Source: Hymenobacter chitinivorans DSM 11115 (GTDB taxonomy: Bacteria > Bacteroidota > Bacteroidia > Cytophagales > Hymenobacteraceae). Taken from it: 64,000 nt of DNA. Under the pieces are notes generated by a model. The model was not told where the DNA came from and made no database searches. It saw nothing but the letters and a program-made list of their open reading frames with translations. Location of the stretch: the NCBI RefSeq assembly GCF_002797555.1, contig NZ_PGFA01000001.1, forward strand, positions 1,674,001 through 1,738,000. The letters run 5' to 3'. Both the position numbers and the translations under genes were made by a program. Position 1 is the stretch's first letter; each line of letters begins with the position of its first letter. Below, piece after piece: positions 8,479-18,813 of this stretch.

Positions 8479-8486
8479 TATCTTTG
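8479..8486 (+). promoter_or_regulatory. gyrB promoter -7 element
   Basis: TATCTTTG, a perfect TAnnTTTG match, 36 bases upstream of the gyrB ATG. A convincing -33 TTTG at the usual distance is not seen. Confidence 0.55.
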
Positions 8487-8497
8487 TATGTTAGTAG

Positions 8498-10498
<2,001 letters not shown>

Positions 10499-10512
10499 GC
10501 ACCAAGTAGTAG

Positions 10513-10539
10513 AAAAGCCCGCTTCCCGCGGGCTTTTTT
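10513..10539 (+). terminator. gyrB terminator
   Basis: AAAAGCCCGC and GCGGGCTTTT with a 5-base loop, followed by T6, 15 bases past the gyrB stop. Confidence 0.9.
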
Positions 10540-10600
10540 ATTGTGCTTGCCGAACAAATACCTTAGGTACAGAGGCGGCTAAGCCGCGTCCCAGCCGTTG

Positions 10601-10667
10601 CCTCGAACGCCCTAGCTTCTGATGTTCAACGGCGAGACGCGAATACGCGTCTCTACAACGTTCGAGG
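10601..10667. repeat. GAGACGC palindromic intergenic repeat, copy 1
   Basis: A nested palindrome. The outer arms are CCTCGAACG (10601-10609) and CGTTCGAGG (10659-10667). The inner arms are GAGACGCG (10634-10641) and CGCGTCTC (10646-10653). The stretch 10624-10656 is almost the same as 43574-43606, which identifies a dispersed repeat family. It occupies most of the gyrB-ppk spacer; the rest of the spacer (about 10670-10780) holds nothing I recognise. Confidence 0.8.
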
Positions 10668-10783
10668 AACACAGACAGCACAGACAGTGCGGCTGGCGCA
10701 CTGATGCCGGACTACCACGGTTGAGGTTCGGGCGCTGGCTGAAATCAAAGCCCGGCCATTATTTCTTACCTTCAAAATACGCC

Positions 10784-10810
10784 TTTGCGCGGCCCAGCTG
10801 CGTATCTTAG
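10784..10810 (+). promoter_or_regulatory. Possible ppk promoter
   Basis: TTTG (10784-10787), 15-bp spacer, TATCTTAG (10803-10810), one base off TAnnTTTG. It lies about 20 bases upstream of the ppk ATG. Short spacing and the mismatch keep confidence low. Confidence 0.35.
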
Positions 10811-10829
10811 CCCGCATTAGCACCGAGCC

Positions 10830-13172
10830 ATGAAATTATTCAAATCCGCCGACCTCATTCGCAAAAGCAAGTACATCAGCCGGGACCTGAGCTGGCTGCG
10901 CTTCAACTACCGGGTGCTGGACATGGCCAAGGACACGAGCCGCACCCTGTTTGACCGGCTGCGGTTTCTGGCCATTACCTCGTCCAACCTCGACGAATTT
11001 TTCATGATTCGGGTCGGCTCGCTCTATAACTACCTCGACTACGGCAAGGAGCGCGTCGACTACTCCGGGCTGCGGGAGCTACCGTTTCGGCGCAAGCTGC
11101 TCGACTTTGCCCACCGCTTCGTGAATGACCAGTCCCTGACCTACCAGAACGAGCTGAAGCCCCAATTTGAAAAGAGCGGCTTCAACATTCTGCGCATGGA
11201 TGAGCTGACGGAATTGGAGCTGAAGAAGGCCGACGGCTACTTCAAAAACACCATTTTCCCGCTGCTCACGCCGATGGTGTACGACTCCTACCACGGCTTC
11301 CCGCTGATGATGAACCAGATGCTTATCTTCGGCGTGGTAACCCGCACCGGGCCCGACAGCGTGATGGACAACGGTCACGAGCGGCTCACCTTCGTGCAGA
11401 TTCCGCAGAACCTCTCGCGCTTCTTTGAGCTCACGCGCAAGGACAAGGTCATTTTCGTGCCCATCGAGGAAATAGTGCGGGCCAACCTGCCCAAGCTGTT
11501 CCGCAACGTGGAAATCGTGTCGGCCGACTTGTTCCGCATTACCCGCAACGGCGACTTTACCCTGGAAGAGTCGGACGACATCGACGTGGACTTCATCAAG
11601 GAAATTCAGGTGGGCCTCAAAACCCGCAAGAAGGGCCGGGTCGTACGGCTGGAAGTTGAAAACGACGCCTCGCCGGTGATGATGGCCGTGCTCAAGGAGC
11701 GGTGGAAGATTGATAACGGCAACGTCTTCGTCATCAACTCCCTCATCGACATGAAGGGCCTGCTGCAGATTTTGAAGCACCCGAACTTCCGGGGTAAATC
11801 GACGCGGCAGCCGGCGCCGGTGACGCCGCTGAGCTTGCCCGACGGGGCCGAGGAAAATCTGTTCGAGTTCCTCAAGCACCACGACGTGCTGCTCCACCAC
11901 CCCTACAACAGCATCGAGCCGGTGGTGCGGCTGCTGGAGCAGGCCGCCGAGGACCCGCACGTGCTGGGTATCAAGCAAACTATCTACCGCTTGGCCGACG
12001 ACTCGCGGGTAACGGCCGCTCTGCTCAAGGCCGCCGAGAACGGCAAGCACGTGTCGGTCTTGTTCGAGGTAAAGGCCCGCTTCGATGAGGAGCGCAACAT
12101 CCGGGAAGGCTCCCGGCTGGAAAAGGCCGGCTGCTTCGTGATTTACGGGGTGAGCAAGTACAAGACGCACACCAAGATGCTCATGATTATCCGCAAGGAA
12201 GGGGAGAAGGTGACGCGCTACGTACACATCGGCTCGGGCAACTACAACGAGCAGACCAGCAAGATTTACACCGACGTGAGCCTGCTCACCACCAACGACG
12301 TGTACGGGCACGACGTGTCGGAATTCTTCAACGTAATAACCGGCCACTCCCAGCCCGACGACTACGAATACCTGATTACGGCGCCTAAGGACATGCGTCA
12401 GCAGATCATTCACCTGATTCGGGAGGAAGTGCGCAACGCCAAAAAAGGCTTGCCCAGCGGCATTGTGATGAAGATGAACTCCTTAGAAGACAAAGAGCTC
12501 ATCGACGAGTTTTATAAAGCTTCCAAGGCCGGGGTGCCGATTCGCTTTGTGGTCCGGGGCATCTGTTGCCTGCGCCCGGGGCGGCCGGGGCTGAGCGAGA
12601 ATATCGAGGTGCGCAGCATCGTGGGTGATTTGCTGGAGCACTCCCGTCTGTTTTACTTCCACCAGGCCGGCAACCCGAAAGTCTACGCCGGTTCGGCCGA
12701 CATCATGGTGCGTTCCTTCGACCGGCGCATCGAGGCCCTGTTCCTGATTGTGAACCCCCAGCTCAAGCGCGAGGCCATCAGCATTCTGATGCTCAATCTA
12801 CTTGATAATCAGAACTCCTACCTCATGCGCGAGGACGGGGCTTACGTGCGCAACCGCCCCGCCGAAAACGAGCCAATTGTGAACGTGCACCGCGACTTTT
12901 ACCGCCGCGACGAGGAGCGCCTGGCCACGGCCACCCCGGAAGGCTTGTTGCACCTGCTCTTCCAACAAGTACGCCGCAACAAGCAAGAAGCCGACGACGC
13001 GGCCGCGGCGATACTGGCCGAAGAGGAAGCCAACGAGCTAGCCGAAGCCTGCGCCGAAGCCCAGGAAGACGAGCTGGAAGAACTAACCGAGCAAACTGCC
13101 CAGGAGGTTGCCGTAGTGCAGGCCCTGGTCGAAGGAGAGCCCGACGAGAAGGCCGACTTCGCCAATTCGTGA
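10830..13172 (+). CDS. ppk1: Polyphosphate kinase 1
   Basis: A 780-residue PPK1 that reversibly transfers the gamma-phosphate of ATP to inorganic polyphosphate. Domain order is normal: N-domain (SRDLSWLRFNYRVL, SSNLDEFFMIRVGSLYN), head domain, then two phospholipase-D-like C-domains. The autophosphorylated His is His447 in KTHTKMLMI; the second PLD-like block is RFVVRGICCLRPG with DIMVRSFDRRIEALF. The last ~80 residues form an acidic Glu/Ala-rich tail (LAEEEANELAEACAEAQEDE and beyond), longer than in the E. coli enzyme. The gene converges on a Ppx/GppA-type phosphatase, so synthesis and breakdown of polyphosphate sit tail to tail around one terminator. The ATG at 10830 starts the usual FKSADLIRKSKYISRDLSW sequence. 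Confidence 0.97.
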   Translation: MKLFKSADLIRKSKYISRDLSWLRFNYRVLDMAKDTSRTLFDRLRFLAITSSNLDEFFMIRVGSLYNYLDYGKERVDYSGLRELPFRRKLLDFAHRFVNDQSLTYQNELKPQFEKSGFNILRMDELTELELKKADGYFKNTIFPLLTPMVYDSYHGFPLMMNQMLIFGVVTRTGPDSVMDNGHERLTFVQIPQNLSRFFELTRKDKVIFVPIEEIVRANLPKLFRNVEIVSADLFRITRNGDFTLEESDDIDVDFIKEIQVGLKTRKKGRVVRLEVENDASPVMMAVLKERWKIDNGNVFVINSLIDMKGLLQILKHPNFRGKSTRQPAPVTPLSLPDGAEENLFEFLKHHDVLLHHPYNSIEPVVRLLEQAAEDPHVLGIKQTIYRLADDSRVTAALLKAAENGKHVSVLFEVKARFDEERNIREGSRLEKAGCFVIYGVSKYKTHTKMLMIIRKEGEKVTRYVHIGSGNYNEQTSKIYTDVSLLTTNDVYGHDVSEFFNVITGHSQPDDYEYLITAPKDMRQQIIHLIREEVRNAKKGLPSGIVMKMNSLEDKELIDEFYKASKAGVPIRFVVRGICCLRPGRPGLSENIEVRSIVGDLLEHSRLFYFHQAGNPKVYAGSADIMVRSFDRRIEALFLIVNPQLKREAISILMLNLLDNQNSYLMREDGAYVRNRPAENEPIVNVHRDFYRRDEERLATATPEGLLHLLFQQVRRNKQEADDAAAAILAEEEANELAEACAEAQEDELEELTEQTAQEVAVVQALVEGEPDEKADFANS

Positions 13173-13180
13173 GCCCGTAA

Positions 13181-13250
13181 GTAGTTGTCAGTTGTTAGTT
13201 GTTAGTTGTCAGGTCGTTCTTCCTTCTGACAACGAGCAACTGACAACTAC
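13181..13250. repeat. 7-nt-word inverted tandem repeat, ppk-ppx spacer
   Basis: The left arm (13181-13212) is built of 7-nt words of the form TAGTTGT/CAGTTGT. The right arm (13226-13250) is its inverted counterpart. Both arms share the outer GTAGTTGTCAGTTG and inner GTTGTCAG, but the left arm is 32 nt and the right 25 nt, a difference of exactly one word. The element lies between the ppk stop and the shared terminator. Confidence 0.8.
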
Positions 13251-13286
13251 AAAAAGGCCGGCTGCATTAATGCAGCCGGCCTTTTT
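13251..13286. terminator. Shared bidirectional terminator of ppk1 and ppx
   Basis: AAAAAGGCCGGCTGCAT and its exact complement form a near-continuous palindrome with A5 on one side and T5 on the other, so it can end transcription from both directions. It lies between two converging genes. Confidence 0.92.
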
Positions 13287-13287
13287 G

Positions 13288-14274
13288 TTATTCCATGCCG
13301 TTGGTGCGGCCCGGGACGGTAGCCAGGGGCAAATGGTCGGCGTTTTCGTTGAGCGGGTCAATTTCGTCGAAGTGCTGCTCGAACAGGGTTTGGAGCATGC
13401 CGTCCTTGAGGCCGATGTCGGGCACGATCATCTGGTTGATGTTGGCCCATTCCATGGCCGAGAGGTAGATCTGGCCGGCGGGCACGATGACGTCGGCGCG
13501 GTCGGGGTTGAGCATGGCCACATTCACCCGCTCGTCCATCGTCATCTTGGTCAGGTTGTTTAGAATCGTGCCGATGCGGCGGCGCGTGACGGGCTTGTCG
13601 AGCGAGGGTTGGGCCAGGCTGTAGAGCTTGTTGATGTTGCCGCCCGTGCCGATGGCGCGGGTGACGTGGTACTTGCGGCCGTTTTCCCGCACCCAGTCTT
13701 CCATGCGCTGCCAGGTGCCGTTCAGCGCGTCGTTCGACAACCCGCTTTCTTCCTGCTGCATGCGCCGGATGGAGCCCACTTCGAACGACTGGGACGCTAC
13801 TTTGCGCCGGTCGTGGTAGATGTTGAACTCGGTGCTGCCCCCGCCCACGTCGATGTGCAGGTAGTGCTTGTTGTCCTCCAGCAGGTGCTCGATAACGCGG
13901 TTGATGTAGAAGGCCTCGTCCTGCCCGTCGATAACCTGAATGGGCATGTTCAATTCCTTCTGCACCCGGGCCACAATTTCGGGGGCGTTGGCGGCCGTGC
14001 GCATGGCCGAAGTGGCGCAGATCAGGTAGTGGGCCACGTCGTGCACTTCCATCAGCAGCTTGAGGGCGTGCAGAAACTTGACGAACTTGTCTTCCCGGGC
14101 CGGAGAAATGCGGCCGGTGGCAAACACGTCTTCGCCCAGGCGGAGCGGGTAGCGGACGTATTCCACGCGCTTGAGCCGGTACCGGTCGCCGTAGTGCAAC
14201 ACCGCTGAAATCTGACACCGTACAGCATTCGACCCAATATCAATAGCAGCCAGTTTCAGGAGCGGATAGTTCAT
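13288..14274 (-). CDS. ppx: Ppx/GppA family exopolyphosphatase
   Basis: A 328-residue ASKHA-fold phosphatase that cleaves the terminal phosphate from polyphosphate and/or pppGpp. The N-terminal phosphate-binding loop is AAIDIGSNAVR (about 9-19). The second block is LHIDVGGGSTEFNIY, and the adenosine/phosphate region is RAIGTGGNINKLYS. The protein is the short form: only the two-lobed Ppx/GppA domain is present, with no C-terminal HD domain. The ATG at 14274 (MNYPLLKLAAIDIG) is preferred over one at 14325: it puts the start next to the domain, and the upstream TATCTTTG element at 14306-14313 would leave the longer start untranscribed. It faces ppk1, which supports a polyphosphate role. Ppx versus GppA specificity cannot be decided from sequence. 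Confidence 0.93.
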   Translation of the reverse strand: MNYPLLKLAAIDIGSNAVRCQISAVLHYGDRYRLKRVEYVRYPLRLGEDVFATGRISPAREDKFVKFLHALKLLMEVHDVAHYLICATSAMRTAANAPEIVARVQKELNMPIQVIDGQDEAFYINRVIEHLLEDNKHYLHIDVGGGSTEFNIYHDRRKVASQSFEVGSIRRMQQEESGLSNDALNGTWQRMEDWVRENGRKYHVTRAIGTGGNINKLYSLAQPSLDKPVTRRRIGTILNNLTKMTMDERVNVAMLNPDRADVIVPAGQIYLSAMEWANINQMIVPDIGLKDGMLQTLFEQHFDEIDPLNENADHLPLATVPGRTNGME

Positions 14275-14305
14275 GCAGCGCGGGAAAAGGAGTGAATGAA
14301 GAGGC

Positions 14306-14313
14306 CAAAGATA
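14306..14313 (-). promoter_or_regulatory. ppx promoter -7 element
   Basis: CAAAGATA on the plus strand reads TATCTTTG on the minus strand, 31 bases upstream of the chosen ppx start. It argues against the longer start at 14325. Confidence 0.55.
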
Positions 14314-14391
14314 CGGGTTTGCCAAAAGTAGGCTAGCCGAATACTACGGCAGTTGGGACAGTTTTGGTTGGAAGAGGAAAAGAAAGCCCAT

Positions 14392-14421
14392 AAAAAAGCC
14401 CGGCCTTAGTAGACCGGGCTT
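14392..14421 (-). terminator. Terminator of the phosphoesterase-barrel gene
   Basis: AAGCCCGG and CCGGGCTT form the stem; on the minus strand it runs into TTTTTTA. It begins 17 bases past the stop of the 14438-18175 gene. Confidence 0.85.
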
Positions 14422-14437
14422 AGTATGGACAACTTAA

Positions 14438-17400
14438 CTATTGGTCGATCCGGAAGCCGACGCCGAACTGAATCAGCGCCGTTTGCTCCACGGAGTTTTG
14501 GAAGGAAACGGACAGGGCCAGCTGGTCGGTGACGGGAGCAATGTAGAAGCCCCCCCCGTAGCCGGTATGCCAGCCCCCGGGCGAGTTGCCCTTGAAGTAG
14601 ACGCGGCCCTGGTCGTAGAACCCGAACACGCCGTACGAGAATGGCAGGAAGTTGTTTTGCACCCGGCCCAACGCCAGGCGGATTTCGGTGTTCAGGTAGG
14701 CACTGGCGTCGCCGGTGAAACGGTTGCGGTAATAGCCGCGTAGGTTTTCGCGCTGGCCCAGGCTGGTGAACTTGTAAAACGGAATTTCGTCGTCGTTGCC
14801 GTAGTTTTTGGCCCCGCCGCCCTTCACCACGAACGTCACGGGAATGCCCAGACGAGCCGTGGCGTAGTACTCGCCGAAGAGCTGGGTCAAGCCAAAGTTG
14901 CCCTCGGTGCGGTTGAGCTGGTGGTAGCTGTCGTGCTGGGCCCGCAGGCGGAAGCCCTTGCGGGCAAAGGTTTGCCGGTCGCGCAGGTCCAGGTCGAGCA
15001 GGGCGTTGAGGCCCAGCAGGCGCTGGAAAGCGGTGTTGGGGCGCCGGTCGGTGGGCAGGGGCTGCTGGGTATTCCGCTCACCCAGCAGGCTGTTGTCGGC
15101 GAAATTGGACTGGTACTGCTCGTAAGTAGGACCGAAGCGGAACACGCTGCGGTTGAGGAATACCTTCTCGGTAAACACGTTGGCAATGTAGCCTTTGTAG
15201 CGGGCCTTATAGAAGTTGGCGTCGTAGAGGCCCTCGTCCTTGGTCGTGTTGTTGCCCAGGCCGAAGAAGTTGTAGAACTGGAAGAAGTTGCCGTATTCAG
15301 CCCGGGCCCCGATATCCCAGTCCTTGATGGCGTGGCGGTGGCGCATATTTACGGCCACCTGAAAGTTGCCGTTGGTGGAGCCCTGCACGTCGAAGCCGTA
15401 GAGGTTTTTGTAGCCGGGCTTGCGGAAGCCCTGGCGCACGATGTCGAAGCCGGCCCCGGCCCCAAACCCGTCACTCTGGTTGTAAATCAGCGTGGCGCGC
15501 GGGTTGTAGCCGTCGTACTCGAAGGCTTCCCGGTCGTAGCGGTTTACGGCCAGCTTGTCAGAAGTGTGGTTGTCGGTTTCCTTGCTCGGCTTCAGCTCCG
15601 TATCGGTCAGGTCGTAGACCTTGGTTTTGGTGCGCAGCCCGCTCACGCTCGACTCGTCCGTTATCCGGTCTTTGCCGTCGCCGCCGATGATGCGCACCAG
15701 TACGCTGTGGCGGGCTTGGCCGGTCACGGTGAAAATGTCCTTGCCGTCGAGGCCGTAGAGGGCCACTTCGTCGGTTTCCTTAGGGTCGAAGGTGCGGTCA
15801 AACAGGGCCTCGCCGTTGGCTTGGTCCGAGTCTTTGGCTTTGTCGAACATCTGCACCCGCACTTTGCCGTCGTCGAGGCGGGTTACCTGGAACACTTCGG
15901 CCTTGTTGGAGCCCACCACGTCCACGCGCTTGGCCAGCATCAGGTAGTAGTCGTCCAGGGCCTTGGGCAGTTCCTGAATCCGGGCCTTCAGCTTGCGGTT
16001 CAGGTCGTTGCCCGAAATAGGCTGCACTTCCTTGGGCAGCTGGGCCGTCGACTGGTCGATGGCCGCCGGCGTGATTTTCTCCTGCATGTACTTGGCAATC
16101 TGCTGCCACTGGTCCCGGGTCAGGGACTGGAGCAAAAACCGGTCGAGGTGACGGGCGGGCCAGTTTAGGCTTTCCAGGTCGTGAAATTCGGCCTGGAAGT
16201 CTTCGATGCTAGGCACGGCCCATTCGCGGTTGGCAATGTAGGTCAGCAGGCCGTTCCAAAGGGTAAAGCTTTGGTCCCGGTCGCGCGGAATGGGGCGGAA
16301 AATGGTCTTTTTGCCCTGCTTGTAGCCGGCCCACTTCCAGTTATCCTCGTGCTTGCCAAAGTCGGCCACGAGCATGTCGAAAGCCCGGGCCTTGCCCAGC
16401 GCCACGGCGTCGACCTGGTTGTCGTGGTCTTTGTAGAGCTGGCGGAAAAAGCTGAACGAGCGGCGCACCTCGTCGGCCCCGCCGAAGCCGGGCAGATTGG
16501 GCTTGGGGTCCACGGGCCGGTCTTCCAGGGTGCCGAGCAACCCGGCGTAATCCTGGCGGTAGGGGCCAAGCTGGCTATTGTCGGGCAATACAAACAGGCG
16601 GGGCCGGGCGTGCAGAATATCGGTCTGGTCGAGCAGGGAGCCGGTGACCAAAGCCGAGTAGGGGTGGGCCGTGGGGGTAATATCGCGCAGTACGTCGGCG
16701 GCAATGGAGTTGCGCAGCTCGGGCGGCAGAATGCGGGTCACGTCCTTATCCACGGAGCGGAACACGTACTCGGAGGAGTCGGCGGCAATGAGCTTAACGG
16801 AGGTGGTTTGGCGGCCACCGCCCTTGCCAAAGATGCGCAGACCGCCTTTCTCGGCCGCTAAATCCAGGGTTTTGACTTCCACCGGCTGGGTCCAGGAGGT
16901 GCGGTAGAGTGGGCCGAGGAAAAACCGTTTGCCGGGGCCGGCCTTGTACTGCGGCCCGGGCGCCAGGGTAACGGTGGGCTGAAAGGGCGCGTCGGGCTTG
17001 GGCGCCGCTACGCCTTTCGGGGCCGTGGGACACTCCGGAATAAAGGCATTGACGGGCACGCCTGGCAGGCGGGGCTCGGTGCAGGCCGACTGAAACAGCG
17101 TAGCATTGTACGCCTCCCGGGCCGTAGCGCCGTCTTTGGCGAAGGTGTAGAAGTAGGACTTGACGGTACCGTCGGCCAAGTATTCGAGCTTGGAAAATCC
17201 TTCCTCGGCCTGGTTGTACAATGCCCGGGAGTTGGCGCCCACGTGCTCTTTCTCGGCGAAGCTGCCCGACACCACGTGGTAGTTGTCTTCGAAGCGGGTG
17301 AGCTGCAGGCTGTAGTCGTGGGCGGCGGCGTACACCACGCCGGGGTTGTCCTTGAAGGTGCTGAGCAGGTTTTTGCGCAGGTCGCTGTAGGCCGGGTTGG

Positions 17401-18175
17401 CTTGGTCGCGCGGGGTGCCCACGTTTTGGCGGTAGGCCGCGTACACCGAGCCAAAAACCGGTAGCGGGACGCCGTTGTCAAAGGGGAACAGGTGGCGGCC
17501 CAGCGGAATCCGGCCGCCGTACACGCCGTTGCTCATCACCGGGTGGTGACCCACCACCAGCACGTTTTTACCCTTGGTATCGTCGAGCACGTCCTGCAGC
17601 TGCTCCCGGAATTCCTCCTTGGTCATGGTCTTGCACTCCGTATCGGGGGCTTCGGGCCGGTCGTAGGGGTGGGTCCACCAGGGCGAGTTGATAGCCACTA
17701 AACGCACGTTGGGCGCCACGTCGATGATTTCGGGGCCGGGGCAGCCGCCGGTGGGCAAAAAGGCATTCTGGCCGGGCAGCTTCTGTTCGATATACTCTTC
17801 CAGCCGCTTCACCTTTTTCAGCCCGTCGGGGCCCGAGTTGTCCCAGTCTTTGTCGCCGGGCACGAAGTAGATGTGGCCGTTGGGCAAGCCCTGCACCAGG
17901 CCAATAAGCTGGTCGAGGCGGGCGGTGGTAGCGGCTTCGGGCTCTTTTTTCAGGCCCTTGTTGCCGGCAATATCACCCAGGTGCACCACGGTAAACGGGC
18001 CTTTCTCCTGTTCCAGCTGCTGGCGCAGGGCCCGCAGGTGAGACTCCGAAACGGCGTCGCCGGCGGTATTTCCAAGTAAGTAAACAGCGTGGGCAGCGGG
18101 CTGAGTTTGGGCAAAAAGCGGAGCCGATAGTGTGGTAAACAGCGCTGCCAGGAGCAGACGGTAGGATTTTCGCAT
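14438..18175 (-). CDS. Metallophosphoesterase fused to an outer-membrane beta-barrel
   Basis: A 1245-residue exported protein with a signal peptide (1-22, ending LSAPLFAQ). Residues about 30-320 form a calcineurin-like phosphoesterase. Metal ligands are in HLGDIAGNKG (Asp68), VPGDKDWDNS (Asp108), GHHPVMSNG and AAHDYS, matching the D-x-H, GDxxD, GHHP and GHxH blocks of the family with variation in the first and last. A large middle region has several conserved-looking blocks (FRPIPRDRDQSF, ADFGKHEDNWKW) but no domain I can name. Residues from about 880 alternate like a BamA/TamA-type 16-strand barrel (FGAGAGFDIVRQGFRKPGYK, YGNDDEIPFYKFTSLG, NLRGYYRNRF) and end in a hydrophobic strand (LIQFGVGFRIDQ). 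It is therefore likely an outer-membrane protein with a periplasmic or surface phosphoesterase. Monocistronic; substrate unknown. Confidence 0.87.
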   Translation of the reverse strand: MRKSYRLLLAALFTTLSAPLFAQTQPAAHAVYLLGNTAGDAVSESHLRALRQQLEQEKGPFTVVHLGDIAGNKGLKKEPEAATTARLDQLIGLVQGLPNGHIYFVPGDKDWDNSGPDGLKKVKRLEEYIEQKLPGQNAFLPTGGCPGPEIIDVAPNVRLVAINSPWWTHPYDRPEAPDTECKTMTKEEFREQLQDVLDDTKGKNVLVVGHHPVMSNGVYGGRIPLGRHLFPFDNGVPLPVFGSVYAAYRQNVGTPRDQANPAYSDLRKNLLSTFKDNPGVVYAAAHDYSLQLTRFEDNYHVVSGSFAEKEHVGANSRALYNQAEEGFSKLEYLADGTVKSYFYTFAKDGATAREAYNATLFQSACTEPRLPGVPVNAFIPECPTAPKGVAAPKPDAPFQPTVTLAPGPQYKAGPGKRFFLGPLYRTSWTQPVEVKTLDLAAEKGGLRIFGKGGGRQTTSVKLIAADSSEYVFRSVDKDVTRILPPELRNSIAADVLRDITPTAHPYSALVTGSLLDQTDILHARPRLFVLPDNSQLGPYRQDYAGLLGTLEDRPVDPKPNLPGFGGADEVRRSFSFFRQLYKDHDNQVDAVALGKARAFDMLVADFGKHEDNWKWAGYKQGKKTIFRPIPRDRDQSFTLWNGLLTYIANREWAVPSIEDFQAEFHDLESLNWPARHLDRFLLQSLTRDQWQQIAKYMQEKITPAAIDQSTAQLPKEVQPISGNDLNRKLKARIQELPKALDDYYLMLAKRVDVVGSNKAEVFQVTRLDDGKVRVQMFDKAKDSDQANGEALFDRTFDPKETDEVALYGLDGKDIFTVTGQARHSVLVRIIGGDGKDRITDESSVSGLRTKTKVYDLTDTELKPSKETDNHTSDKLAVNRYDREAFEYDGYNPRATLIYNQSDGFGAGAGFDIVRQGFRKPGYKNLYGFDVQGSTNGNFQVAVNMRHRHAIKDWDIGARAEYGNFFQFYNFFGLGNNTTKDEGLYDANFYKARYKGYIANVFTEKVFLNRSVFRFGPTYEQYQSNFADNSLLGERNTQQPLPTDRRPNTAFQRLLGLNALLDLDLRDRQTFARKGFRLRAQHDSYHQLNRTEGNFGLTQLFGEYYATARLGIPVTFVVKGGGAKNYGNDDEIPFYKFTSLGQRENLRGYYRNRFTGDASAYLNTEIRLALGRVQNNFLPFSYGVFGFYDQGRVYFKGNSPGGWHTGYGGGFYIAPVTDQLALSVSFQNSVEQTALIQFGVGFRIDQ

Positions 18176-18240
18176 GAGGGAAGCGAATCGTAGAAATAGA
18201 GGTATTCTCTACTGTACGCAAGAAACCTCATCAGGGTGCA

Positions 18241-18792
18241 TCAGCTCCGGGTATTGACCGGGGAAGGGCCGAAAACCCGCTGGCCCAGGTACAGCAGCAG
18301 GCAGGGAATACCCACCCAAATGGCCTCAGAGCGCAATACGCGCAAGGCCGCCGCCCCGGCAAACCGCTTCACCCCGATGGGCGACACCTGAATGGGTCGG
18401 AACCCGAAAAAGTAGCGGCCCTGCTCAAACGGGCTCAGAAATGCCACGCCCAGCCCGCCCGTGGTCATGGCGTCCAGAACACCGTGCGACACGGTGGCCA
18501 GAAACAGCAGCAGCCAGAGCCGACCCGCGGGCGGCTGGTTTTTCGGGCGCAAAACTCGGGCTAGTAGTACCAGACTCGAGGCCAGCACTACCGCCGCCAG
18601 AATGGAGTGCGTCAGGCCCCGGTGCCCCCACAAGCTGGCGTAGGCCACCCCAAACTTAAAGCCGACCACGTCGGCGTCGGGCACGACGGCACAGGCGGCG
18701 GCCAGCAGCCACCAGGGCCAGTTAGGGCGGGCGGGAAGCAGGAGTTTGCCGAGCGTGGCGCCCAGCAAGGCGTGGCCGAAAGCAGAAGCCAT
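18241..18792 (-). CDS. YdjM-type membrane-bound metal-dependent hydrolase
   Basis: A 183-residue inner-membrane protein of the YdjM/DUF457 family. About four hydrophobic segments carry the conserved polar blocks: FGHALLGATLG near the N-terminus, PDADVVGFK (about 39-47), HRGLTHSIL (about 58-66) and SHGVLDAMTTGGLGV (about 106-120). These His/Asp clusters are the presumed metal site. The E. coli relative is an SOS-regulated, LexA-repressed protein of unknown substrate. Here no LexA-type site is apparent. It is 21 bases downstream of the sirtuin gene on the same strand and could be co-transcribed with it. Confidence 0.85.
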   Translation of the reverse strand: MASAFGHALLGATLGKLLLPARPNWPWWLLAAACAVVPDADVVGFKFGVAYASLWGHRGLTHSILAAVVLASSLVLLARVLRPKNQPPAGRLWLLLFLATVSHGVLDAMTTGGLGVAFLSPFEQGRYFFGFRPIQVSPIGVKRFAGAAALRVLRSEAIWVGIPCLLLYLGQRVFGPSPVNTRS

Positions 18793-18813
18793 AGAAGTTT
18801 CGTTGTCAGAATG

